Assembly (NCBI RefSeq): GCF_934630535.1
Contig: NZ_CAKTVU010000011.1
Span: 1-64,000, forward strand
Length of the DNA: 64,000 nucleotides
Direction of reading: 5' to 3'
DNA from: an uncultured Senegalimassilia sp.
GTDB taxonomy: Bacteria > Actinomycetota > Coriobacteriia > Coriobacteriales > Eggerthellaceae
Shown here: positions 50,082-61,012 of the stretch, piece by piece
How positions within the stretch are numbered: the first letter of the stretch is position 1
Layout of the letters: each line of letters opens with the position of its first letter
The notes under the pieces: model-generated
Told to the model about the DNA's origin: nothing
Databases searched by the model: none
The model's input: the letters and a program-made list of their open reading frames with translations, nothing else
Position numbers and translations under genes: made by a program

Positions 50082-51605
50082 TTAGAACTTGGCCTGCAGC
50101 TGGCCGTTCTCCAGCTTGCGCAGGCGCTTGAGCTCCAGCAGGACGAACACGCCGGTGGTGAAGATGGCCAGGAAGTCCGCCACGGGGCACGCGAAGTACA
50201 GCGCGTCCAGACCCGTATAGCCCGGGAACCATACGGGCATGACCATGGGCAGGCCGATATAGAGCGGGATTAGGAACAGGATCTGGCGCGTGAGGGACAA
50301 AAACACCGACTTCGCCGGCTGGCCCGTTGCCTGGAAGTAGTTCGAGCCCACGATCTGGAAGCCCACGAACGGGATGAGGAACAGCTGCACCTGTAGGGCG
50401 AACACCGTGAACGACAGCAGGTTCGGGTCGGTGATGCCGAAGAAGCCGACGATTTGGGCGGGGAACAGGTGCACGAGCGCCCACAGCACCACGGCGATGA
50501 CCGTGTTGCCCGCAATGCCCCAGGCCAACGTCTTCTTAACGCGCTTGAACAGGTGCGCGCCGTAGTTGAAGCCGAGCAGCGGCTGGATGGCGATCGACAT
50601 GCCGATGAGGGGCAACACCACGAACGATGCCACGCGCTGCACCACGCCGATGGACGCCAGCGCGCCCTCCGCGCCGATGGGGCTTTGCGCGCCGTACATG
50701 TTCAGCAGGTTGTTCAGCACGAAGTTCACCGCGGCCATGCCCGCCTGGACGGCAAAGCTTGCCAGGCCCAGCGACAAGATCAGGCGCACGGTCTCGCCGT
50801 GCAGCGGCATCATATGCAGGTGCAGGCGCATGGGGACGCCCTTCGTCAGGCAGAAGTACCACAGCACCGTGGCGCACGAGATGGCCTGGCCGCACACGGT
50901 GGCAAGCGCGCTGCCCACGACGCCCATGCCCATGACCAGCACGAACAGCGCGTTGAACACGGTACACGCCACGGCGCCGATGATCATGGTGCCCAGCGCG
51001 CGGTTCGGGGCGCCGGCGGTACGGATGAAGTTGTTCACGCCCATGCCGATGCACTGGAAGATGAAGCCCAAGCTGATGATGCGGATGAACTGCATGGCGT
51101 AGTCCCAGTCCTCGGGAGTGGCGCCCGACACGCTGAGCAGCGCGTTGATGCAGGCAGGGATGAACATGGCGATGGCCACCACAACGGAAGCGATAAGGGA
51201 AAGCGTGACCGTGTTGCCCAGGCTACGCTCGGCCTCCTCGGGCTTGCCCTCGCCCATGCGCAGTGCGGCCAGGGCGTTGCCGCCGTTGCCCACCAGCATG
51301 GCGATGGCCATGAACACCGTCATGATGGGCATGGCCACCGTGGCGGTGGACAGGCCGATCTCGCCCATAGCCTGGCCCAGGAAGATGGAGTCGATAACGT
51401 TGTACGCGCCGTTGACCAGCATGCCCAAGATGGAGGGGACGGCGAACTCGGTGATAAGGCGCGGGATGGACTCCGTGCCCATACGCGTTACCTTGTCGTG
51501 CTGCTTAGGTTTGCCCTGGTGGCCGGAGACGGCGGGCTTGCCCTGGGCGTCCGCCGGATGGGCCGATGCCACGGATCCGTCCTTCGTTTCTAGCTCTTGC
51601 GTCAT
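50082..51605 (-). CDS. MATE-family multidrug/metabolite exporter
   Basis: 507 residues, twelve TM helices in two pseudo-symmetric halves. The first helix region is GTESIPRLITEFAVPSILGMLVNGAYNVIDSIFLGQ, followed by VGNGGNALAALRMGEGK; both are typical of the DinF/NorM-related MATE branch. A ~40-residue hydrophilic N-terminus precedes TM1. Proton- or sodium-driven export of an unknown substrate. The ATG at 51605 has AAAGG at longer spacing. Confidence 0.92.
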   Translation of the reverse strand: MTQELETKDGSVASAHPADAQGKPAVSGHQGKPKQHDKVTRMGTESIPRLITEFAVPSILGMLVNGAYNVIDSIFLGQAMGEIGLSTATVAMPIMTVFMAIAMLVGNGGNALAALRMGEGKPEEAERSLGNTVTLSLIASVVVAIAMFIPACINALLSVSGATPEDWDYAMQFIRIISLGFIFQCIGMGVNNFIRTAGAPNRALGTMIIGAVACTVFNALFVLVMGMGVVGSALATVCGQAISCATVLWYFCLTKGVPMRLHLHMMPLHGETVRLILSLGLASFAVQAGMAAVNFVLNNLLNMYGAQSPIGAEGALASIGVVQRVASFVVLPLIGMSIAIQPLLGFNYGAHLFKRVKKTLAWGIAGNTVIAVVLWALVHLFPAQIVGFFGITDPNLLSFTVFALQVQLFLIPFVGFQIVGSNYFQATGQPAKSVFLSLTRQILFLIPLYIGLPMVMPVWFPGYTGLDALYFACPVADFLAIFTTGVFVLLELKRLRKLENGQLQAKF

Positions 51606-51761
51606 GCTTACGTGCTGCCTTTCGAAACCTTTTACTACCTAAAATATTCGTCAGCTTTCCATTGTATGACCGGCGGCCTACAGACAGCGCACGCGGAAAG
51701 ATCCCGTGCCGGGATTCCATCGTTCATGCATATCAAATCGAGAAGGGAAGACGGGCGACGC

Positions 51762-52646
51762 CTAGCGGATATGGGCCTCGCCCGAGCTCGCGAACACCTC
51801 CACACCCTCCGGCGTGCGCAGCACCAGCCTACCGTCCGGGGCCACGCGCGTCACCGTGCCCGCCGCCAGCACGTTGCCCGAAAGGTCCTCCATGCGCACG
51901 AAGCGGCCGGACAACGCGGAGCAAGCGTCGAACTCGGCCTGGAAGGGCTCGAAGCCCTGCTCGCACCACAGCGGGTATACGATGGCAAGCTGCTCGCACA
52001 GCGCATCGGCCACAGCGCGGATGCGGTCTTCGACAGAGCCTTCGCAAAATCCCAGCTCATCCAGGTACACCGGGATGTTCTTCCCTGCCGGCGCGGATGC
52101 GGCATCGGCCGGACGGGCAACGTTGACGCCCACACCCACGCACAGCGCCCGCGCGTGCATCTCCGTTGAGATGCCGCACAGCTTATGGAAGGGGCGCCTA
52201 GGCTGGGAGTCGCCGTCGGGGGCAGCGCTGTCGAAGCCAGCGCCGCAAAGGAGCGAAGACCCCTTCCCGCAAGCGGAACCCTCGCCTGCCGCGGGCGCGG
52301 CTTCATCCAGGGAAGCGGGCGCTTCGGCAACCACGATGTCGTTCGGCCACTTCACCTGCACGCGGCCGTCAAGCTCGGGGACGAGGCTTGTAATCGCGCG
52401 GCGGACGGCCAGACCCACCAGCAAGCTGAGCGTGGGAAGCTGGGCCGGCGGCACGCTGGGGCGCAGCAGGAACGATTGGTACATGCCGCCGATGGGACTT
52501 TCCCATGCGCGACCCTGCCTGCCGTAGCCGGCGGTCTGCCGTAGGCCGCGCACGGCCAGCCCCTCGGGCTCTCCGATCTCGATGGCGCGTTTGATCAGGT
52601 CGTTCGTTGACGTGACGGTCTCAAACGATTGCACGCGGAACTGCAT
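51762..52646 (-). CDS. birA: Biotin-[acetyl-CoA-carboxylase] ligase (no HTH domain)
   Basis: 294 residues, class I ligase. The N-terminus starts directly with the catalytic domain (VQSFETVTSTND), so it is not a transcriptional repressor. Motifs are AGYGRQGRAWESPIGGMYQS (adenylate loop), VQVKWPNDIVV and HKLCGISTEM (biotin Lys). Unusually, about 45 low-complexity residues (Ala/Gly/Ser/Pro) separate KWPNDI and HKLCGI, which normally lie about ten residues apart. The C-terminal SH3-like domain ends VLRTPEGVEVFASSGEAHIR. The ATG at 52646 follows AAAGG. Confidence 0.92.
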   Translation of the reverse strand: MQFRVQSFETVTSTNDLIKRAIEIGEPEGLAVRGLRQTAGYGRQGRAWESPIGGMYQSFLLRPSVPPAQLPTLSLLVGLAVRRAITSLVPELDGRVQVKWPNDIVVAEAPASLDEAAPAAGEGSACGKGSSLLCGAGFDSAAPDGDSQPRRPFHKLCGISTEMHARALCVGVGVNVARPADAASAPAGKNIPVYLDELGFCEGSVEDRIRAVADALCEQLAIVYPLWCEQGFEPFQAEFDACSALSGRFVRMEDLSGNVLAAGTVTRVAPDGRLVLRTPEGVEVFASSGEAHIR

Positions 52647-52862
52647 ACCCAGCACCTTTCTCCCCCTATATGACGCCACGGCACAAGAACGCCGTGAAGC
52701 AATGGCAGGCCCAGGATCGCCCGGCAGCCGAAAGTCTGAGACCCCCTCCGCCCGAAGCCCGGACCTGCAGCCAAGCACCAAAGCCTGCGAGCCCGAAGCC
52801 CGGACCATCAAGTGCGCCCTGGCGCCCTTCGGTCATCCGCAAGCCCTACCGTTTTCCGCAGC

Positions 52863-54188
52863 TTAACGGCTGACGCGCTCGGCCTTCCCGTAACGCTCGG
52901 ATTCCGGCTTGGCCGCCTTCGCAACGCACACGTCGTCGGCCAACACGTGGTTCGGGCGCAGCTCCAGCAGCGGCTTCAACACGAAGTCGCGCTCGAGGAT
53001 GCGCGGATGCGGCAGCGTGAGCACGTCGTTGTCCGTGACGTAGAGCTGATAGTCCAGGATATCCAGGTCGCACGTGCGCGGGCCGTTCTCGATCTCGCGG
53101 ACGCGGCCCAGGCTGTTCTCGATGGCGTGCAGGTATCCCAGCAGCTCCTTCGGCGCGATGCCCGTGCGCAGCAGCACCACGGCGTTGACGAACGTGTCCT
53201 GGTCCTCGTAGTACGCCGGCTCGCTCTCGTAGAAGCTGGAGATATCGATGATCTGCGAATCGGGCAGGCTGCACAGCTCGGTGATGGCCTGGTTGAGCAT
53301 GGCGATCTTGCCCTCAAGCTCCTCGCCGGGCTCGGCCACCAGCGGCACGTTGCAGCCCAGGCCCAAGAACGCATACGGGCGCATGTCGGACAACGCCTTC
53401 ACCGTTTCGGCCACGTTGTGCGCACGCACGACGCCGGCGCCCAGCTCGCACGCCATGAGCGCCTCGGTGGCGCTCACATGGTCGCGTTCGACCGGGTCGT
53501 CGATGCCGTAGGCGAAGCCCAGATAGCTTTTGCGGGACACGGCCACCATGACCGGATAGCCCAGACGCGCAAGCTCCTGGAAGTTGCGCACGAGCTCAAG
53601 GGTCTGCGACGCCGTTTTGCCGAAACCCGGGCCCGGGTCGACGCAGATGCGCTCGGGCGCCACGCCGGCGGCCTCGAGCATGGCCGCCTGATCGCGCAGA
53701 TAGTCGCGCACCTCGGCCACCACGTCGTCGTACTGCGGGTTCTGCTGCATGGTGCCCGGCTCGCCCTTCATGTGCATGACCACCACGCCGCAATCGCTTT
53801 CGGCGGCGACCTGCACCATAGCCGGATCACGGAAGCCCGAGACATCGTTGATGATGGCGGCGCCGGCTTCCACGCACGCCTTGGCAACAGCGGCGTGACG
53901 GGTGTCGATGCTCACGCAAACGCCCTGCTCGGCAAGGGCACGCACCACGGGAAGCACGCGAGCCGTCTCCTCCTCGACGCTCACCTCTGCCGACCCGGGG
54001 CGCGTGGACTCGCCGCCCACGTCGATCATGTGCGCCCCCTCGTCGAGCATCTGCTGCGCCCAGGCCAGCGCCGCCTCGGGCGTGTTGTGCGTGCCGCCGT
54101 CGCTGAAGCTATCGGGCGTGACGTTGAGGATGCCCATGACCACCGGCTTGCGCGTATCGAACTCGAACGAGCCGCATTTCCACATCAT
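52863..54188 (-). CDS. folP: Dihydropteroate synthase / HPPK fusion
   Basis: 441 residues. Residues 1-285 form dihydropteroate synthase (MGILNVTPDSFSDGG, GGESTRPGS, CVDPGPGFGKT, VSRKSYLG). Residues ~290-430 form 6-hydroxymethyl-dihydropterin pyrophosphokinase FolK (FLGLGCNVPL, SSFYESEPAYYEDQDTFVNA, GPRTCDLDILDY, LPHPRILERDFVLKPLLEL). The two consecutive steps before dihydrofolate are thus in one polypeptide. The ATG at 54188 follows AAAGG. ftsH is directly upstream; the folate product feeds the fhs/fchA/folD enzymes. Confidence 0.95.
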   Translation of the reverse strand: MMWKCGSFEFDTRKPVVMGILNVTPDSFSDGGTHNTPEAALAWAQQMLDEGAHMIDVGGESTRPGSAEVSVEEETARVLPVVRALAEQGVCVSIDTRHAAVAKACVEAGAAIINDVSGFRDPAMVQVAAESDCGVVVMHMKGEPGTMQQNPQYDDVVAEVRDYLRDQAAMLEAAGVAPERICVDPGPGFGKTASQTLELVRNFQELARLGYPVMVAVSRKSYLGFAYGIDDPVERDHVSATEALMACELGAGVVRAHNVAETVKALSDMRPYAFLGLGCNVPLVAEPGEELEGKIAMLNQAITELCSLPDSQIIDISSFYESEPAYYEDQDTFVNAVVLLRTGIAPKELLGYLHAIENSLGRVREIENGPRTCDLDILDYQLYVTDNDVLTLPHPRILERDFVLKPLLELRPNHVLADDVCVAKAAKPESERYGKAERVSR

Positions 54189-54356
54189 GCTGAATGCCTT
54201 TCTTTCAAAAGAAGGCGAGCCTGACGGCCCGCCTTCTTGCTGTACCTTGACGTTTTCACATCGCGCCCGCCGCACCGGGGCTAATGGCCCGATGCACCGC
54301 GCACAAGCGCTCCCGCCGCCGCCCACCGCGAAGGTGCGGCGCGGCACCACGCCGGC

Positions 54357-56537
<2,181 letters not shown>

Positions 56538-56550
56538 AGGCCTTGCTTTC

Positions 56551-57093
56551 CTAGTTGTAGAGCTCGGGCTTCAGGACGCCGATGTACGGCAGGTTGCGGT
56601 AGCGCTCGGCGTAGTCCAGGCCGTAGCCCACGATGAACTCGTCGGGGCACTCGAAGCCCACGTATGCGCAGTCGATCTTAGCCTGCGCGCGGGTTTTCTT
56701 ACGCAGCAACGTGGCGACCTCGATGGACTTCGGGTTGCGCGCCTTCAGCGTTTTCAGCAGGTAGGTGAGCGTGAGGCCGGAGTCCAGGACGTCCTCGGCG
56801 ATGACCACGTTGCGGCCCTCGATCTGGGAGGACAGGTCCTTCAGGATGCGGACCACGCCGGAGCTTTTCACGCCGTTGCCGTAGGACGAGACGGCCATGT
56901 AGTCCATTTCGCACGGCAGCTTGATCTGACGTGCCAGGTCGGCCATGAAGATGGCCGCGCCGCGCAGGACCGAGATGAGGATGACGCCATCGGGGTCGTC
57001 CTTGTAATCCTGCGTGATGCCCGCGCCGATCTCGGCGACGCGCTGTTTGATTTCATCCTCGGTGAACAGGATTCGATCGATGTTTTCGTGCAC
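56551..57093 (-). CDS. hpt: Hypoxanthine phosphoribosyltransferase
   Basis: 180 residues. The PRPP-binding loop VVIAEDVLDSGLTLTYLL, the N-terminal RGAAIFMADL segment, the flexible loop MAVSSYGNGVKSSGVV and the base-binding FIVGYGLDYAERYRNLPYIG all match HGPRT. It salvages hypoxanthine and guanine. The start is GTG at 57093 following AGAGG. In the order tilS-maf-hpt-ftsH it resembles the common tilS-hpt-ftsH cluster with maf inserted. Confidence 0.96.
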   Translation of the reverse strand: MHENIDRILFTEDEIKQRVAEIGAGITQDYKDDPDGVILISVLRGAAIFMADLARQIKLPCEMDYMAVSSYGNGVKSSGVVRILKDLSSQIEGRNVVIAEDVLDSGLTLTYLLKTLKARNPKSIEVATLLRKKTRAQAKIDCAYVGFECPDEFIVGYGLDYAERYRNLPYIGVLKPELYN

Positions 57094-57381
57094 GATGATT
57101 ACCTCTTCGATGCATTTCGCCTGAAGAGCGTCCTAGACGCCCTTATATGAACGAGCACAAGTGTACCATTCGCCCCGAGCGGGCACATGACAATACCGTA
57201 ACGCCACATAAATATGAGCGCCTGTGAACCGACCGAAACCGCCGGAGGCGGCGCGCTGCGCATGCCCGCCGGGACAAGCAGGCGATGCCGCCAAGGCGTC
57301 GGCACGCCCTAGACGCGAACCGGGGCGCCGCAGCGCCCCGGGATGCCGAGGGCCCGCCGCTCGCAGGAGCGGCGCAGCCGG

Positions 57382-58077
57382 CTATTTCAGATCGGGAAAC
57401 TCCTTGAGCAGGCGCGTAACCGGAAGGCCGATGACGGTGTCCAGGTCGCCCTCGACGTGCTTAATGAGCTTGGCCCCATTGCCCTGGGCGGCATATGCGC
57501 CCGCCTTGTCGAACGATTCGCCGCACTTCAGGTACTCGGCCAGCTGCTCGTCGGTCTGCGGATGGAACGTGACGGCCGCGCGGTCCACGAACGTGCGGAA
57601 GCCAAGCGACACGTCCTCGGCGTTGGGCGCGGACACCAACCACACCGACACGCCGGTGAGCACCTCGTGCGTGTTGCCCTGCAGACGGCGCAGCATGCGC
57701 TTGGCGTCGGATATGCTTGCCGGCTTGCCGAAGATCTCGCCGTCGCACACCACCATGGTGTCGGCGCCGATGATGGCCGCCATGCCCGTGTAGCCCTCGC
57801 CGAGCACCTCCTGCACCACGGCGCCGGCCTTGCGCTCTGCCAGCTTCTTCACCGCCTCGGGCGGGTTGGCCTCAAGGTCGGGCTCCAGCGACTCGTCAAC
57901 CTCGGACACGCGGATGGTGAAGTTCACGCCCTCGCGCTCGAGAAGCTCCTTGCGGCGCGGGCTGCCGCTGGCAAGGATCACGTCGACGGTCATCGGCTGC
58001 TCAGCGGCCTGCGCCTGCTCGGCTGCGGCCTGTTCGTTTTCCTGCGCCGCGTCTTGCGGCATGGGCTGTTCGCTCAT
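57382..58077 (-). CDS. maf: Maf-family nucleoside triphosphate pyrophosphatase
   Basis: 231 residues. The N-terminal motif VILASGSPRRKELL and IGADTMVVCDGEIFGKP, THEVLTGVSV and DKAGAYAAQGNGA identify the Maf/YhdE house-cleaning pyrophosphatases (dTTP/UTP or m7GTP). The first ~30 residues are a Gln/Ala/Glu-rich extension absent from most family members. The ATG at 58077 overlaps the tilS stop (ATGA), with AAGGAGAAGG upstream. Confidence 0.93.
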   Translation of the reverse strand: MSEQPMPQDAAQENEQAAAEQAQAAEQPMTVDVILASGSPRRKELLEREGVNFTIRVSEVDESLEPDLEANPPEAVKKLAERKAGAVVQEVLGEGYTGMAAIIGADTMVVCDGEIFGKPASISDAKRMLRRLQGNTHEVLTGVSVWLVSAPNAEDVSLGFRTFVDRAAVTFHPQTDEQLAEYLKCGESFDKAGAYAAQGNGAKLIKHVEGDLDTVIGLPVTRLLKEFPDLK

Positions 58078-59273
58078 TTCCTTCTCCTTGCTCTGAACGC
58101 GGCCATGGGCTCGAGCCTCACGCCGCGCTTGTTCGCACTGATCGCCAGGTTTCCCTGGATGTTGACAACGTATCCGCCATGCGGGGCGGCTTGCGGGGTG
58201 CCGGGCGCGTCCCATGCCGCCAGCACCGCGTCGATCGACGCCGTCTCCACGCGCGCATCGGGGCCCAACATGGCCTGCAGCACCCGCACGGCCGCGCGGC
58301 GCTGCAGCGGCACGGGCTGGATGCCCAACTCGGGGGCGAGCACGCCGCCCTCCTCGTAGGCCGGCGGACGGTCGGGCAGCGCCTCGGTCCACGCCATATG
58401 GCGTTTCACCAGGTCGGATGCCATTTCCTCAAGCATATCGTCCTCATCGGCGATCAGGTTCATGGTTCGCCCGAGCACCTCGAGCAGCTGTGGGCTGCGC
58501 TCCTTCACGTGCGGGATGACCTCGTGACGCACGTAAGCGCGGAACCGATCGGTATGCGCATTGGTAGCGTCCTCGCGCCACAGGCAGCCCTCGGCGTCGC
58601 ATGTGCACGGCAGCCCCTCGCGCTCGCGCTGCCGCACGTAGCCGCGCAGGTCCTGGCGGCCGACATCGAGCAGCGGGCGGACAACGGGGCCGTTGGCGTA
58701 TTTCATGGCGCGGAAGCCGCCCGGCCCGGTGCCCACCATGGAGCGCATGTAGAAGTTCTCCACGCGGTCGTCGGCGGTGTGGGCAGTGAAGATGCGGCCC
58801 TCGGACAGCGGCGCGGCCGCATGGCGGCACAGGCTTGCGAGCGCCTCGTTGGCAGCAAGGTAGCGCTCGCGGCGCGCGACCGCCTCCACGTTGCCGCCTT
58901 CGCGCTGCGCCTGACCGGCTACGTCGATCTGGCAGCTGAACAGGGGAATTCCCAAAAGCTCGGCCAGCTGCGCCGTGAACGCCTCGTCCTGATCGGCGGC
59001 GTCGGGGCGCAGCCGATGGTTCACATGCAGCATGGCGATGGGCCCGATGGCCCCTTCATCGGCTAGTTGCCGCGCAACGTACGCCAACGCCGTGGAGTCC
59101 GAGCCGCCCGACACCATGAGCAGCACTGGCGTCTCGGCGTTCGCCAGCCCGCGTTGCTCGATCGTACGCCGCGCCACGGCGAGCACGTCCTTGGGACGCG
59201 CTGCCGCATCGGCGCCGAGCCCGGCATCGCCCGCCGCGGCCGCCCCGTTCCCCGTTCGCTGTTGCTCTGCCAT
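58074..59273 (-). CDS. tilS: tRNA(Ile)-lysidine synthase
   Basis: 399 residues. PP-loop VSGGSDSTALAY, LHVNHRLRPDAADQDEAF, and FTAHTADDRVENFYMR with the GPGGFRAM region. It modifies C34 of the AUA-reading tRNA-Ile to lysidine. The C-terminal substrate-binding domain is present but short. The ATG at 59273 follows AGGGAAGG. It overlaps maf by four bases. It is relevant to the ATA codon noted at 46475. Confidence 0.94.
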   Translation of the reverse strand: MAEQQRTGNGAAAAGDAGLGADAAARPKDVLAVARRTIEQRGLANAETPVLLMVSGGSDSTALAYVARQLADEGAIGPIAMLHVNHRLRPDAADQDEAFTAQLAELLGIPLFSCQIDVAGQAQREGGNVEAVARRERYLAANEALASLCRHAAAPLSEGRIFTAHTADDRVENFYMRSMVGTGPGGFRAMKYANGPVVRPLLDVGRQDLRGYVRQREREGLPCTCDAEGCLWREDATNAHTDRFRAYVRHEVIPHVKERSPQLLEVLGRTMNLIADEDDMLEEMASDLVKRHMAWTEALPDRPPAYEEGGVLAPELGIQPVPLQRRAAVRVLQAMLGPDARVETASIDAVLAAWDAPGTPQAAPHGGYVVNIQGNLAISANKRGVRLEPMAAFRARRRK

Positions 59274-59303
59274 TTCCTTCCCTACCTATATATATGGTTG
59301 CCG

Positions 59304-60680
59304 CTACATGCGCTCGATGAGCGCGATGGTCTCGATATGGTCGGTGTGCGGGAACATGTCCACGGGCTGCACTGTTCGCACGCCGTAGCCGAACTGCTTG
59401 AGAAAGCCCAGGTCACGGACCTGCGTTTCCGGATTGCACGAGATGTAGACGATGCGCTCGGGCGCCAGCTGCACCGCGGCGCGCAGAAACTCCTCGGTGG
59501 AGCCGGCGCGCGGCGGGTCCATGAGCAGCACGAGCGGGCGGCCCTCCTCATCGGCGCCCGCACGTCCCGCCGCCGCGGCCTGCGCAGCCATGTCGCGCAT
59601 GAACGCGCCGGCGTCGGCCACCGCGAAACGCGCGTTGTCCACGCCGTTGTGGCGCGCGTTCTGCCGCGCGTCGCGGATGGAGGACTCCACGCAGTCCACG
59701 CCCGTGACCTGCGCCGCGCCCATGGAGGCCGCCACCAGGCCGATGGTGCCCGTGCCGCAGTACGCGTCGATGGCGTGCTCGGCGCCGGTGAAGCCCGCCA
59801 GCTCGATGGCCTGGCGGTACAGCACCTCGGTCTGCACGCTGTTCACCTGGTAGAACGACTGCGATGAGATGCGGAAGCTCAAGCCGCACAGCTTGTCCAG
59901 GATGAAGCCGGGGCCGTAGAGCACCTGCTCGCGCTGGCCGAGCACCACGTTGGTCTGGCGTTCGTTGATGTTCTGCACCACCGTGGTGATGAACGGGCAG
60001 CGGCGCACCAGTTCGCGGCAGAAGCTTTTCGCGCCGGGGAACTGCTGGCCGTTGGTGACCAGCGTGACCAGCACCTCGCCGGTGGTGTGCCCCACGCGCA
60101 CCACAGCGTGGCGCATGAAGCCGGTGCCGCGGTCCTCGTCGTAGGGCGGGATGCCGAATTTGAGCATAAGGCTGCGAACCGCGCGGATGACCTGCTTGGC
60201 CTGGGCGTTCTCGATCAGACATTCCCCCGTGTCGATGATGCGGTGCGTGCCGGCGGCGTACATGCCGCACAGGATGTCGCGCTGCGGGGAGACCGAACGG
60301 CTGGGACGCTTGCCGCCGCCGCGCTTGCCGGGCGCGGCCTTGCGCGGCGCGCCGGGGGCGAACGGGGACATCACCTTGTTGCGATAGGCGTACGGGTCCT
60401 GCATGCCCAGGATGGGACGCAGCGCATCGGGGGCCGCCACCCGGGAAAACAGCTGAGCCACGCGCTCGTCCTTCGCCGCAAGCTGCTGGTCGTAGGGCTG
60501 GTTGACGTGCTGGCAGGCGCCGCACTGGCGCGCAACCGGGCACTGCGGCAGGCCGCTTGCCGCCACGTTGCCCTCCTGCCTGCGCTCCTGCTGACGCCGA
60601 GAACCGGCCTGGGGCCGTGCCGCCTGCCGCGGGCGCTTCCCGCCCTGCCCGCCTGCGCGCTTCTGGCCGTTTTCCTTCAT
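59304..60680 (-). CDS. 23S rRNA (uracil) methyltransferase, RumA/TrmA family
   Basis: 458 residues. A basic N-terminal extension of ~45 residues is followed by the [4Fe-4S] ligands CPVARQCGACQHVNQPYDQQ. The SAM-binding region is AIDAYCGTGTIGL, then LLMDPPRAGS and the catalytic-cysteine loop VYISCNPETQVRDL. It forms m5U in 23S rRNA (RlmD/RlmC-like). The TRAM domain usual at the N-terminus is not evident. AAGGGGAGCTC precedes the ATG. The exact target nucleotide cannot be told. Confidence 0.93.
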   Translation of the reverse strand: MKENGQKRAGGQGGKRPRQAARPQAGSRRQQERRQEGNVAASGLPQCPVARQCGACQHVNQPYDQQLAAKDERVAQLFSRVAAPDALRPILGMQDPYAYRNKVMSPFAPGAPRKAAPGKRGGGKRPSRSVSPQRDILCGMYAAGTHRIIDTGECLIENAQAKQVIRAVRSLMLKFGIPPYDEDRGTGFMRHAVVRVGHTTGEVLVTLVTNGQQFPGAKSFCRELVRRCPFITTVVQNINERQTNVVLGQREQVLYGPGFILDKLCGLSFRISSQSFYQVNSVQTEVLYRQAIELAGFTGAEHAIDAYCGTGTIGLVAASMGAAQVTGVDCVESSIRDARQNARHNGVDNARFAVADAGAFMRDMAAQAAAAGRAGADEEGRPLVLLMDPPRAGSTEEFLRAAVQLAPERIVYISCNPETQVRDLGFLKQFGYGVRTVQPVDMFPHTDHIETIALIERM

Positions 60681-61012
60681 GAGCTCCCCTTGTCCGCTTG
60701 CATAAAACCGTAACTACCTAGTATACGCACATGCGCGGCCGGCGGGGCTGCGCCGCCGGCAACCTCAAGGCAGAATCCACGCCTGCCCGTAACGGGCCGT
60801 CAACGGACGCGGCACGGTTCGGCACACGTTCGCCCGCGCCGCCGCACGCCACGTCCGGAGCGCATATGATGGTGCGGACGACGGCTCGCCCAACGCATGC
60901 GCGCCGGGCTCGTATGCGCGACGGGCCCGGCGCGCATACGCCGGCGCCGGCCGCCGAAACCTTCGATACGCCCCGCGCGGGCATCGCTCGCGCTTTCCCG
61001 AAACGAGGTCCC
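60681..61012. other. Divergent region before the hybrid kinase
   Basis: No gene. Contains TATACT on the minus strand (60720-60725), a likely -10 for the methyltransferase, and the inverted repeat CGTATGCGC-N12-GCGCATACG at 60911-60940 upstream of the kinase. Confidence 0.5.
60911..60940. promoter_or_regulatory. Inverted repeat upstream of the hybrid kinase
   Basis: CGTATGCGC (60911-60919) and GCGCATACG (60932-60940) are exact reverse complements, about 75 bases before the kinase ATG. Either an operator or a leader hairpin. Confidence 0.4.

Noticed and set aside
60731..61012. N-terminal extension of the hybrid kinase
   Set aside because: Arg/Ala/Pro-rich, without a ribosome site; it would also place a long basic tail before the clear TM1.
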